Of a DNA stretch of 64,000 bases, positions 1 through 8,195 are shown one piece after another. Location: assembly GCA_021815925.1 (NCBI GenBank), contig JAKAZL010000003.1, positions 43,556-107,555 of the forward strand, given 5' to 3'. The notes under the pieces are model-generated. The model searched no databases. It was not told where the DNA came from and saw only the letters and a list, made by a program, of their open reading frames with translations. The stretch is from Pseudomonadota bacterium. GTDB taxonomy: Bacteria > Pseudomonadota > Gammaproteobacteria > Steroidobacterales > Steroidobacteraceae. The stretch's first letter is position 1. Each line of letters starts with the position of its first letter. A program made the translations under genes and the position numbers.

Positions 1-144
1 GGTAAACCTGCTGAACATCGCCGCGCGCCGGCGGGGTTACCGACTGCGGCACGATAGTCAATACAGTTGGATGCCCAAGCTCGGCCTCGCGGCGTCGACG
101 CGCCTGCGCACGGCACCGAACTGTGTCCGAGAGGCACACGAGAA

Positions 145-173
145 TTGACGGACTGTAAACCATAGTTTACACT
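145..173 (+). promoter_or_regulatory. Sigma70-type promoter of the toxin-antitoxin operon
   Basis: A TTGACG -35 hexamer (145-150) and a TACACT -10 hexamer (168-173) are separated by exactly 17 bases. The predicted transcription start falls about seven bases after the -10, that is at or next to the ATG at 180. No Shine-Dalgarno sequence precedes that ATG, so the transcript is probably leaderless. This is read directly from sequence; the start site itself is a prediction. Confidence 0.7.
154..171. promoter_or_regulatory. Operator palindrome inside the toxin-antitoxin promoter
   Basis: TGTAAAC-CATA-GTTTACA is a perfect 7-bp inverted repeat with a 4-bp centre. It fills the space between -35 and -10 and overlaps the first bases of the -10. 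Antitoxins of the HigA type repress their own operon by binding such palindromes, so autorepression by the downstream helix-turn-helix protein is the simplest reading. Confidence 0.72.
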
Positions 174-179
174 CAGCGC

Positions 180-476
180 ATGCTCACCGTCGTGAAGTCG
201 CAGACGTTCGACGGCTGGCTTTCCAGGCTGAAGGACCGTCAGGCACGCGCGCGTATTCAAGCACGCATTGATCGGCTGACGATGGGCAACCCTGGCGATG
301 TGAAGCCAACCCAGAGCGGTATAAGCGAGCTGCGCATCGATTACGGTCCGGGCTACCGCGTGTATTACCAGCAGCGCGGCAAGACTGTAGTGTTACTCTG
401 CTGTGGTGGCGACAAGCGGACTCAGGAGAGCGATATCCGTCGTGCCGTCGAGATTGCAAAGAACTGGAAGGGCTGA
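180..476 (+). CDS. RelE/ParE superfamily toxin, HigB-like (gp49-type addiction module killer)
   Basis: The 98-residue product matches the usual size and pattern of the RelE/ParE-fold 'addiction module killer protein' family. It has a basic N-terminal helical half (LSRLKDRQARARIQARIDRL), then the strand pair around SELRIDYGPGYRVYY and the C-terminal VVLLCCGGDKRTQ strand with its basic residues. Relatives are ribosome-dependent mRNA endonucleases that halt translation in the cytoplasm. The ATG is the probable first transcribed base, so translation would be leaderless. The toxin gene precedes the antitoxin gene, the reversed order typical of higBA, with three bases between them. Base composition is less G+C-biased than in most of the window, in keeping with a mobile cassette. 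Confidence 0.88.
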   Translation: MLTVVKSQTFDGWLSRLKDRQARARIQARIDRLTMGNPGDVKPTQSGISELRIDYGPGYRVYYQQRGKTVVLLCCGGDKRTQESDIRRAVEIAKNWKG

Positions 477-479
477 ATC

Positions 480-794
480 ATGGCAACCAAGCGACCAAGA
501 CCGGTGAAGGAGACTTTCACGCGCTACGACAGCGCCGACTACCTCAAGTCCGAGGAGGATATGGCGGCCTACCTGCAGGCGTGTCTGGAGGAGGCGCCAG
601 ACGATCCGGCCTTCATTGCGCAGGCTCTTGGAACAGTGGCGCGCGCTCGCGGCATGATGCAGCTTGCGAAGGACACGGGGCTTACGCGCGAAGGGCTCTA
701 CAAGGCCCTGTCGAAGGACGGGAATCCGAGTCTTGGAACGGTGCTGAAAGTTCTGCAGGCCCTCCATCTGAGGATCTCGTTGCATCCGGCCTGA
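480..794 (+). CDS. Antitoxin with C-terminal helix-turn-helix, HigA/addiction-module antidote type
   Basis: The 104-residue product is the expected partner of the toxin just upstream. The N-terminal half (DYLKSEEDMAAYLQACLEEA) is acidic and fits a toxin-neutralising arm. Residues 58-95 form an XRE-like DNA-binding domain (MMQLAKDTGLTREGLYKALS, then PSLGTVLKVLQAL), a pattern of the antidote family paired with gp49-type killers. It should bind the toxin and, as a complex, the TGTAAAC palindrome in the promoter. The start lies three bases after the toxin stop, so the two are translationally coupled. The overall call is secure from the order and the HTH; autoregulation is inferred. Confidence 0.88.
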   Translation: MATKRPRPVKETFTRYDSADYLKSEEDMAAYLQACLEEAPDDPAFIAQALGTVARARGMMQLAKDTGLTREGLYKALSKDGNPSLGTVLKVLQALHLRISLHPA

Positions 795-965
795 TCCGAC
801 AGCCGCTTGGAAGCGCGGCCCAAACCTAACTTTCTGTACCACTTTTGTACCACTCGCCTGAAATAGGGTGCAGGGCCATGCAGTGGATCGAAAGAGCCGA
901 GCCGCGTAAAGTCAGAGCTGTAGGCTACATTCTGCCTCATGGGCGTTCATGTCATTTCAGGCTGA

Positions 966-1017
966 ACTTCCATGGGGTGCAAGGGGTCCCGAGTTCAAAT
1001 CTCGGCGCTCCGACCCA
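966..1017 (+). other. 3' half of tRNA-Pro(GGG): probable attachment site (att) scar
   Basis: From 972 the sequence reads as the 3' half of a proline tRNA. It shows anticodon loop ATGGGGT (anticodon GGG), stem strand GCAAG, variable loop GGGTC, T arm CCGAG-TTCAAAT-CTCGG, acceptor strand CGCTCCG, discriminator A, then CCCA. The five bases before the loop (CTTCC) pair with GCAAG except at one position. No 5' half (expected CGGAGCG acceptor and D arm) exists upstream, so this is not a functional tRNA. Integrases of tyrosine type often recombine between anticodon loop and 3' end, leaving exactly such a duplicate. The intact tRNA-Pro would then lie left of this window. Confidence 0.75.
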
Positions 1018-1154
1018 TAAAAACAGTTGGTTGCGAATAGCGATTCCCAGGGGCTTCACCTCACAGTGACCAGTACAGGGACCACTTTCTTCTTGTGCCC
1101 CTCCCGGTCTCCAGCGCTCGAATCTGAAACGGCGATCTCCCGGCTGAGGGGTCG

Positions 1155-1559
1155 ATGAAGATCTCGAAGAGTTCTCGTCACTCGAAGATCACCGGGGACT
1201 TTGCCGAACGGTTGGTGCTCTATTGGCTCTCGAAGCATGGGTTCGAGTGCGCTCTTGTTGATCACACTGGGCTCGACATCATCGCGCGCAACCCTGCCAA
1301 CAAGGAGCTGATGGGAATCTCTGTAAAGTCACGCTCACGGAACGCTGGTACAGAGAACACCGTGCTGAGCATTGATCGCAAGCAGGTGCCGAGTCTCGAT
1401 CTCGCGTGCCGAGCGTTTGGATGTAAGCCCTACTTCGCAATCGTGGTCGATGCGGCGGATCTCATCACCACCTGGATTGTGCCGAAGAGGCGGTTCCTAA
1501 AACTGTGCGAGTGGAAGCCGCCCCTTCATGTCTACTGGAAGATGGGCGTGAAGCGGTAA
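1155..1559 (+). CDS. Small PD-(D/E)XK-like protein of unknown role
   Basis: The 134-residue protein starts at an ATG preceded by GAGGGG. It opens with a basic segment and an alpha helix (KITGDFAERLVLYWLSKHGF), then LDIIARN with Asp41 and a strand ending GISVKSR with Lys58. This helix-D-xK layout is typical of the PD-(D/E)XK nuclease fold seen in Mrr-like and Hjc-like proteins. Ser56 sits where the second acidic residue or Gln normally is, so catalysis is uncertain. It lies next to the tRNA-Pro scar and has low-bias codon use like the toxin-antitoxin pair, so it is probably accessory DNA. It could be a solitary defence or repair nuclease or an inactive relative. Confidence 0.55.
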   Translation: MKISKSSRHSKITGDFAERLVLYWLSKHGFECALVDHTGLDIIARNPANKELMGISVKSRSRNAGTENTVLSIDRKQVPSLDLACRAFGCKPYFAIVVDAADLITTWIVPKRRFLKLCEWKPPLHVYWKMGVKR

Positions 1560-2069
1560 CGTCAGTACGCGACTGATCCCGAGATCATGTCGTTTCAGTT
1601 CTCGACGAAGACGCTCAATTGGTGGGCGTGAACCATTGGGGTGTACGGGCTCTGACCCAACGAAGCGAAGACGCCGAACGCATGGAGCAGGCGCATCGGC
1701 AGGCTGATACCGACGGCTGGGGGAACCTCGCGGAGCATCGCAGTGGGGGCGCACGGGGGCTTTCCGAGATCGAGCGACGGGCTGAGATGCCGCATTCTTG
1801 CGCCTACTGGGTAGCCTGGACGCCAACTGAGATCCAGTCGCGGAGTCGATTACGCCGGCGCGCGGTCCCTGGTAGCGGACCATGCGTTCTAGGGCTAAGC
1901 AACGGTCTAGCAGTCCGGCAACCAGCTCGCCGGGCCGTTCGGGGCCGTCCGCGGCAGGCGGGGGGCGGGCCGGGCGCTTCATTGGCAATGTGGTGCAGCC
2001 GCCCGCCCCACCAGAGGGCCGCCTCGCGGTATGCTTGGCTCAGAAGAACACCAAGACGGAGGGCGGATC
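1560..2069. other. About 510 bp without a supported gene
   Basis: The ORF at 1619-2200 (+) has no recognisable motif, unusual composition (Arg/Gly/Ala rich in the second half), and runs over the start of the next gene. I see no RNA gene or clear repeat here. The last 20 bases carry the GGAGGGCGG ribosome-binding site of the next gene. Confidence 0.5.
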
Positions 2070-3683
2070 ATGGCGGATGCCTTGATGGTGCGGCGTTGGG
2101 CTCGACGCTCGGGTGCTTGGGCGCTGGTCATCGCGGCCCTGCTGGGCACGCCGGCGCATGCGGACCTGTATACGGCGCTGAGCGTATTCAAGCAAGGTAA
2201 TTACCCGTCGGCCTTTCAGGATTTTCTTGCGCTAGCCAAGCTCGGTCAGCCGCTCGCGCAAGTCGATGTCGCCTACTTGTACGCGGCCGGAGTGGGCACT
2301 CCACAGAGCAGCCGGCGCGCCTACGCCTGGGCCGTTCTCGCGGGACAGAACGCACAAGCCAAGGGAGCGAAATTGGCCGCGAAGCTGCGCCCTGTGCTGA
2401 GTCCCGCCGCCGAGCGCGCCGCGGCACGGATCGTGGCCCGCTACAGCCCGGACGCCCTGCGCAGGCGGCTGCTGCCGGTCGCGGTCGGTGCGTGCGGCGG
2501 CTCGCATTCCGGGGATGGGGCGGACTCGTGCCCCTTCGACATCCATACCTACGCGCAGTGCAACCCGGTGCACTTCGACCGGTTCGAGTATCCCATGATG
2601 CAGGGGATTACCGAGAACATGCAAAGTCAGCTCGTCGTGCGGTTCACCCTCATGCCGGACGGCACGGCGCGTCTGCCGCACGTGGTGTTCGGGCTGCCCG
2701 AGCCGGCCTTTCGCCCGGCAGTGCGCGCCACCGTGCTACGCTCGAAGTTCAAGGCGTTGCCGCCCGGCACTCAGCCCGTCCAGTGCGAGATGGAGATCAG
2801 TTTCCTCGAACGCGACGAGGAGGATCTGTCCGCCTATCCGCAGCTCGAGCTTTATTTGTTCAGGGAGCGCAGCCGCGCTCGGCGCGGCGATCCGAGAGCC
2901 GAAGCGGTTTATGGGACGTTGCTGGCGGGGCTGCCCCAGGTCGGGCGCTTTCGCGGGCGTCATTTCTTGCAGTGGTTGGTCAAAGCGGCTCAAGCCGGTG
3001 TTCCATATGCGCAATATGAAGTTGGCGAGAGCCTGATCTCGGGCTGGGGGTGTCGGCCCGACGAAGCGAAGGGCCTACGCTGGCTGAAACTGGCGGCTGC
3101 CCAGAACGAGCCACGCGCCGAGACGGCGCTCGCTGCCCGACTGCTGCGCCGCCCGCCGGATCCGGCCACCATGGCCACGGCGCGCCAATGGCTCGAGGCG
3201 GCGGTAGCGCAGCACGAGAAGAGCGCCGCGCTGTATCTTTCGGCGCTGCTCGCCGCCGCACCCGAAGCGCGCGACCGCGATCCGGCACGCGCGCTTCGCC
3301 TTGAAAAAGAGGCCTTTGCGCATCCCGCCGCAGACCCCACCGGTTACGAAATCCGCGCCGCTGCCTACGCCGCCGAAGGTCACTTCGCGCACGCGGTTGA
3401 CGCCGAGCAGGAGGCGATTGCTCAAGCGCGCCGGCTGGGTTGGTCTCTTGCGCCCCTGCAGACACGTCTGGCGCGCTATCGGGCGGGAAAGCCTTGGTTC
3501 GGCAATCTAATCAATCTTGGCACGCCGATCAGTGAGCGGCCGATACCGCCGTGCGCGGCAGGGAAATGCCTAAGTCGTGTGTCCGACGGCAAGAGGCGCG
3601 AGAGCCGCCCGGTGGCGCTTGTCGGGCATGTCGGGCAACGCCTTGAGCGACTCCAGCGCCGGGTCGACCCCGTCCTGGGCTAA
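2070..3683 (+). CDS. Exported Sel1/TPR-like repeat protein
   Basis: I start at ATG 2070, after GGAGGGCGG, rather than the upstream ATG at 2031. This gives 537 residues with a clear signal peptide (SGAWALVIAALLGTPAHA). The first repeat follows (KQGNYPSAFQDFLALAKLGQPLAQVDVAYLYAAGVG), and further Sel1-like motifs occur near the middle and C-terminal third (AQAGVPYAQYEVGESLISGWGC, WLKLAAAQNEPRAETALAARLL). The segment around residues 180-255 resembles a TonB C-terminal-like or small alpha/beta insert. Sel1 repeats form protein-binding solenoids, so a periplasmic scaffold is likely. The gene stands alone, and its end is 32 bp before a truncated transposase, so the final residues may have been altered by insertion. 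Confidence 0.62.
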   Translation: MADALMVRRWARRSGAWALVIAALLGTPAHADLYTALSVFKQGNYPSAFQDFLALAKLGQPLAQVDVAYLYAAGVGTPQSSRRAYAWAVLAGQNAQAKGAKLAAKLRPVLSPAAERAAARIVARYSPDALRRRLLPVAVGACGGSHSGDGADSCPFDIHTYAQCNPVHFDRFEYPMMQGITENMQSQLVVRFTLMPDGTARLPHVVFGLPEPAFRPAVRATVLRSKFKALPPGTQPVQCEMEISFLERDEEDLSAYPQLELYLFRERSRARRGDPRAEAVYGTLLAGLPQVGRFRGRHFLQWLVKAAQAGVPYAQYEVGESLISGWGCRPDEAKGLRWLKLAAAQNEPRAETALAARLLRRPPDPATMATARQWLEAAVAQHEKSAALYLSALLAAAPEARDRDPARALRLEKEAFAHPAADPTGYEIRAAAYAAEGHFAHAVDAEQEAIAQARRLGWSLAPLQTRLARYRAGKPWFGNLINLGTPISERPIPPCAAGKCLSRVSDGKRRESRPVALVGHVGQRLERLQRRVDPVLG

Positions 3684-3715
3684 ACGGGCTGCATGTCCAG
3701 CCCGCCGGTAACACA

Positions 3716-4069
3716 ATGTTAGATGCGGCTATCGAGACCATGACCGAGGACGACGAGAAGCCGATTCTGCCTTCCGATCGGGGTGGCCACTACCGCTGGT
3801 CTGGCTGGCTATCGCGGGTTGGGAACGCCAGACTGACTCAATCCATGTTGCGCAAAACCTGCTCCCCTGACAACGCAGCTCGTGAGGGATTCTTCGGAAG
3901 GCTGAAGACCGCGGTGTTCTATCCGGGCGGCTGGCGTTCGACGACCATTGCGCAATTCGTTGAGGCAATGAACCCCGACCTTCGCTGGTGCAACGAAAAG
4001 CAGATCAAGGGATCCCTTGGTTATCTCAGCTCCATCGAGTACCGTGAAAGCCTCGGGCTAACGACGTAA
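3716..4069 (+). pseudogene. IS3 family transposase OrfB, C-terminal fragment
   Basis: The 117-residue fragment carries the second half of an IS3-type DDE integrase core. SDRGGHYR holds the second catalytic Asp, and SPDNAAREGFFGRLK holds the Glu in the usual NA-x-E-x-FF-x-LK context, followed by FVEAMNPDLRWCNEKQI. A full OrfB has roughly 270-300 residues, so the N-terminal two thirds and OrfA are missing. Upstream DNA belongs to the Sel1-like gene. Bases after the stop (CAGTCCAAGAAAATTGCCGC) resemble the right end of this element class. It is a dead remnant that marks past insertion in this accessory edge. Confidence 0.82.
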
Positions 4070-4371
4070 ATCAGTCCAAGAAAATTGCCGCATCCACCTG
4101 ATCATCATTCGATGAACGTCGACATCGGAGTCTCATCACTCCCTTTGGCATTTCCCATTCGGCGGCCGCCCCTGGGCGTCGAACTCGAACCACACGGACA
4201 TTGGAGCACTCGGTCTTCCGCCGGGAGTGACTTCAGATCCGGGAGGGTGCGGAGAACGGGCCGCACCGGCGCTGCGCTTGATCAACCGTCCGTAACTCAC
4301 AGGGGGCTCCCGGGTGCTGAATTCGGCTGATAACGATCGGTTATCGGGCGAGGAGCAATGGATTGGAGGTA
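4070..4371. other. Intergenic stretch after the IS3 remnant
   Basis: About 300 bp with no convincing gene. Its first 40 bases are probably the residual right end of the insertion sequence. The ORF at 4085-4330 is Pro/Gly/Arg-rich without motifs and I do not support it. Confidence 0.4.
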
Positions 4372-5043
4372 TCAGTTGACCCCGGCGGAGCCTAGCGGCA
4401 GTGTACCGAGGAGTTCTGCCGCGCCGTTCCAGAGCACTTGGATCCCAATGCAGAAAAGCAGGAACGCTGACAGCCGCACGATGATCGTCGTGCCGGTGGA
4501 ACCAATCGCCTCCGCGACGCGCGACGAATATCGATACGCCACGTAGATCAACAGCGTTAGGAGTATAACGGCAACCAGTGTTTCGATGAAGAACTCCAGA
4601 AGCGGACCGTTCAGTCCGCTTGGGCGACTCGCGCCCAGCGAAATCGCGACCGAAATTGTTCCTGGTCCGGTTGTGAGCGGCATCGTGAGTGGGTAGAACG
4701 CGAGACGACTGGGCGGGATGTCGATCGAGCGCGGTGATGGTGTCTCGCTGCGGCGATGCTCAGTCGCGTCCGGCTCGGTGAGCATGCGCCATCCCGACAT
4801 CGCGATGACGATGCCACCGGCAACGCGCAGCACCGGGATGGAAATGCCAAAGAAGCCGAGCACGTACGCGCCGATGTATAGGGATGCGCAGACGATCGCA
4901 AACGCGTAGATCGCAACCCAGCGGGACACCGCAGCGCGCTCGCGCTGGGCGAGTCCGCTGGTGGCGCCGTAGAAAATGAATGCGCCGGACAGCGGGTTCA
5001 CGATCGAGAACAAAGCGCTGAACGCAAGCAGAAAAGTCTTCAT
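4372..5043 (-). CDS. MarC family integral membrane protein
   Basis: I trim the ORF to the ATG at 5043 (MKTFLLAFSALFSIVNPLSG), giving about 223 residues, the normal MarC size. The upstream 55 codons have random composition. The sequence shows six hydrophobic segments: SALFSIVNPLSGAFIFYG with its conserved NP, RWVAIYAFAIVCASLYIGAYVLGFFGI, VLRVAGGIVIAMSGWRML, then YPLTMPLTTGPGTISVAISLG, VAVILLTLLIYVAYRYS and IIVRLSAFLLFCIGIQVLWNG. MarC proteins sit in the inner membrane; their substrate is not established. The PLTTGPG motif is characteristic. The gene is monocistronic, and an AT-poor linker separates it from the broken gene on the other strand. Confidence 0.88.
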   Translation of the reverse strand: MKTFLLAFSALFSIVNPLSGAFIFYGATSGLAQRERAAVSRWVAIYAFAIVCASLYIGAYVLGFFGISIPVLRVAGGIVIAMSGWRMLTEPDATEHRRSETPSPRSIDIPPSRLAFYPLTMPLTTGPGTISVAISLGASRPSGLNGPLLEFFIETLVAVILLTLLIYVAYRYSSRVAEAIGSTGTTIIVRLSAFLLFCIGIQVLWNGAAELLGTLPLGSAGVN

Positions 5044-5165
5044 TGCACTGCCGTCATTCGGAATTGCATGCGCGCATGCTGACACAGGTGTGCTGTGGGT
5101 CTCAACCAGTGCCGGTTGGCTCAACGTGCTGCGACGACCGCGCGCGGCGTGACGTACTGTGGTAG

Positions 5166-5771
5166 GTGGGCACCGTTGACCGCCAGCTGTCGGCGGCTCT
5201 GGCGGCAATCGTACCGGAGCATCGGCGGGCGCGGCAGGCGGCGGTGGAAGCGGTGTGGGACTGGGGGCGATTGCGGAGCGCCGTGGGGGCGCTGAGCGTC
5301 CGACCGACGTTACTTCTTGCTGCCGCGGCCGTGGTCCTGGCGAGTCTCTCCGGGGTGGTATCGGACGATGAGTTCGTCGTTTCCCTCATCACCAAGAGAC
5401 GGGATGCGCGGATGCTTGCGCCGTTGAGCATTGCCGACGACCTGATTGGCATTGCCCGTCCGCTGATTGCCGCAGGGCTCGCACGGTCCTTGGGTGCGAC
5501 ACGACTGCTCTCGGTGTTCGTGGCGCTCGAGGCCCTTGCGGTCACGATCCGGTTCGCCAATCACAGCGTGGAGATCGTTCTTGCACTGTAGGTCGTGCTC
5601 GCCTTCCTCGACGACATTCTGGGGCTGATTGCACCGATCCGCTTGCAGGTGCTCATGCCCTCAATCCACCGGACGACGATCAACGCGGCCGTTCACGAGT
5701 TCAGCACACTGGCACAGTTGCTGGCCCTGGGTGAGATCGTACTGATTCTTGCGTCAACGGGTGACGCTTGA
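5166..5771 (+). pseudogene. Membrane protein gene interrupted by an in-frame amber codon
   Basis: The ORF ends at a TAG (5589-5591), but the same frame continues without another stop to TGA at 5769. The continuation encodes equally protein-like sequence (VVLAFLDDILGLIAPIRLQV, then AQLLALGEIVLILASTG). Together they make about 202 codons with three or four hydrophobic segments, including LLLAAAAVVLASLSG and LSIADDLIGIARPLIAAGLA. I do not recognise the family. Either the gene is a recent pseudogene or the amber codon is a single-base change in this strain. It has no operon partner and lies in the accessory edge of the window. Confidence 0.5.
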
Positions 5772-6451
5772 GACGGCCACACCCGTGTCGTTGAAGTCGT
5801 TTCAGGTCGGGCGCACCGCCTCCGCATTGTCCGGCAGTATGTCGCGGGCTTCCCGTGCCCGACCTGGCAATCGTGTCAGGCATCTTGTTCGGGCTTCGGG
5901 CGCCGCCGGGCGAGTGGGGTGCAAGTTCGTTACTACGGTGACATTTTGACTGCGGCGGGACGGCTTTGGGCTGAGACGGGACAGCCGTTCTCCTCGCCGA
6001 TCACTGAGTCTGGGCTCTCGGGGTAACTGACAGTCCGGCCATTTCTTACGCTCGCTGCGAGCCTGCGGTCGATGAGATTCGTCTGTACTCAATCGGATCG
6101 GGCGCAAGTGAGAATGCGCGCGCGCATCATGACGCTTTCGCGGAGCAATCCACCACGAGATCCCCTTGTCTCAGGGGTGAAAAGCTCAGGGCGGTAAATG
6201 GAATGTCTCTAACAGGCAACGGCGCGACCGTCTCCGTATGAGAGCAGCAGGGCTTGTTCGTTGGCGTCGCCGCAGTGCCTGAGCGCTCGGGACAACGGCC
6301 TGTCGTCATGAGTTCGCGCGCAAGCCGCCGCCGTCGGCAGCGGGTGTTCACGGGACATCCTGTGCATGACCCTTCACCGCGTCGGGGGGATATCGTACGG
6401 TGGTCTCCCCAACACGGCGCCGGATGCCGCCAAACGCCTCGAGTGTGATGG
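5772..6451. other. About 680 bp without a supported gene
   Basis: Overlapping short ORFs on both strands (5802-6107, 6127-6573) show no domain, no ribosome-binding site and Arg-rich random composition. The less biased base composition resembles the preceding broken gene, so this is probably decayed DNA. No RNA gene or repeat was seen. Confidence 0.45.
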
Positions 6452-8107
6452 TCAGCGGCCGGAGCAGTAACGATTGAGAACATTCCGCGTGACCCGATCG
6501 ACCATGGGATCCTCGCGCAGTAATGCTGCGACCCATTCGCAACTCCCGGCGTGAAACACCTCGCCGGCACCACGGGAGAAATGCACGATCATTCCGGCGC
6601 CGCGCTTGATGCGATCGATCGAGGCCTCGCTCGAATCGCCGAAGCGAAGCTCCGCGACGTAGGCAGCCTCGTCATTGCCGATAAACCGATCGTCGAGGCT
6701 GCCTGGCCGCGGGGGCTCCTCGCGGAGCGTCGCCATTCCGAGTGCCAAGATCGTGATCCCGGCCGGCGCACCGCCGCTCGGCAGAGCTTCCGGCATGCAG
6801 TCCCGAATGACATACGGCAGGCCGTCTACTTCATAGCCGAAGGCATGGCCCTCGTGTCCCAGGAGGTCCCCGTAGCCGAGACCGGTTCCGGTGAATGCCC
6901 AGTGCTCGGGCCGGTAGACCGGAAAGCCGCGCACCCCTCGGGCACCGCAACCGCCCCAGCCCGCATAGAGTCCGTCGATGGCGTTGAGGCCGAAGGTTGC
7001 GGCGCCCGGACGGGTCGTCTCGGGTGCCTCCCAGCAGCCGGTGGTGCGCGTCGGGTCGCTGCTGCGGTAGACCGGATCCTCCGCGCGTGCGCGGTACTTG
7101 TAGCAGACCTGTCGGCGGCCGCCGGCTTCGAGCCGGGTCTGCCACATGAAGTTGCCAGCAAAGCGTGCAACCCGGCCGCCGTGCTCCACGTAGTCGTCGA
7201 CGGCATCGCGCATTTCCCACGACCAGTACTCATCGTGTCCGACCATGACGATGCAGTCATAGTCGTGCAGCAGCTCGGGCTCGAACTGCAGCTCGTGCTG
7301 GCTCACGAGGTCGACGGCGTATCCGGCACGCTCGGCCCAGCGCGTGAAATGCGAGTCGTAGCTCGCCCAGCCGGCCGAGGCGTACTTGTTCGAGTGTCCG
7401 GTCGCATATGCCCATTCGAGGTGCGGGTAACGCAGCGGCGCGCCAGGTGGCGGTGAAAACTCGAGTGGCACGCGCGGCGCATCGTTGGGCAGAACGATGA
7501 AACCGCGCGCCCACGGGCGCTCGAGGCTGACGGTCGGGGAGTATTGATCGCGGTTCGGTCCCGTGAGTCCCCGGTAGTGGCTCGAGCCGCCCCAGGTGTT
7601 GTACGCGGTCCAGGTCCCGGTGGCGGCCACCTGCAGGATCCGGCCGGGCTTGGCTCCAGGCCTCGGCTTGACCACGAACAGATGATGCGCCCGGATCGGC
7701 GTTCCGTCGATTCCCTCTGCCGTCAGCGTGACGCGGTATGCACCCGACGGCCAGTCTTCGCCCACCTCGAATTCGAACGACGTCGGCCATCCGCAGCCCT
7801 CGATCGAGCAATTCTCGGGAGTCGACTGCCAACGCAGGCCTGACAACGAGTGCTTCAAGACCACGCGCAAGTCCGCGCCGTCACGCGCAATTTCCATCTC
7901 GGCGCGGGCGACGCTCGAGTTGATCTGCAACCGCACGGACGAACCCGGTGCATAGGCGAGCGCATCGCTGTAGCACCAGATCTCCCCGCGTCTGCCATCC
8001 ATGCCGGGTCGCTCATAACGATGGGCGAGAACCGCGTCGCGACGCTGCGTCGCGCTCAGACCGAAATCCGGATAATCGGCGTGCATCGCTCGTGGTGCCG
8101 CGCTCAT
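6452..8107 (-). CDS. N,N-dimethylformamidase large-subunit-like hydrolase (DMFA2 family)
   Basis: The 551-residue protein resembles the C-terminal catalytic part of the dimethylformamidase beta subunit. A beta-sandwich-like N-terminal region (residues 45-145, SSVRLQINSSVARAEMEIAR) leads into a flavodoxin/GATase-like fold with WTAYNTWGGSS at 167-175 and VGHDEYWSWEMRDAV near 289-303. The known enzyme uses an iron centre with two Tyr and one Glu; Tyr294 in HDEYWS is a candidate ligand. That enzyme splits dimethylformamide to dimethylamine and formate. This protein is shorter than the approximately 760-residue family prototype, so its substrate may be another substituted amide. It is divergent from the NCS1 permease 88 bp away, which suggests shared control and a transported substrate. 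Confidence 0.75.
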   Translation of the reverse strand: MSAAPRAMHADYPDFGLSATQRRDAVLAHRYERPGMDGRRGEIWCYSDALAYAPGSSVRLQINSSVARAEMEIARDGADLRVVLKHSLSGLRWQSTPENCSIEGCGWPTSFEFEVGEDWPSGAYRVTLTAEGIDGTPIRAHHLFVVKPRPGAKPGRILQVAATGTWTAYNTWGGSSHYRGLTGPNRDQYSPTVSLERPWARGFIVLPNDAPRVPLEFSPPPGAPLRYPHLEWAYATGHSNKYASAGWASYDSHFTRWAERAGYAVDLVSQHELQFEPELLHDYDCIVMVGHDEYWSWEMRDAVDDYVEHGGRVARFAGNFMWQTRLEAGGRRQVCYKYRARAEDPVYRSSDPTRTTGCWEAPETTRPGAATFGLNAIDGLYAGWGGCGARGVRGFPVYRPEHWAFTGTGLGYGDLLGHEGHAFGYEVDGLPYVIRDCMPEALPSGGAPAGITILALGMATLREEPPRPGSLDDRFIGNDEAAYVAELRFGDSSEASIDRIKRGAGMIVHFSRGAGEVFHAGSCEWVAALLREDPMVDRVTRNVLNRYCSGR

Positions 8108-8195
8108 TCGAGGCGACCATCGTGACGCCGGTTGCTAATGGAAGGCATTTGTGCTCTCTTAGCGCGACTGCGCGAGTTGGAAATATCGCACGACC

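Noticed and set aside
966-1017. A functional tRNA-Pro gene
   Set aside because: The 5' acceptor and D arm are absent upstream and the 3' end reads CCCA, so only the 3' half exists; I call it an attachment scar.
1619-2200. 193-residue ORF before the Sel1-like gene
   Set aside because: No ribosome-binding site or motif, Arg/Gly-rich second half, and it runs into the signal-peptide region of a better supported gene.
6127-6573. 148-residue ORF on the - strand after the DMFase-like gene
   Set aside because: Overlaps the 3' end of the hydrolase in another frame and has no recognised motif.
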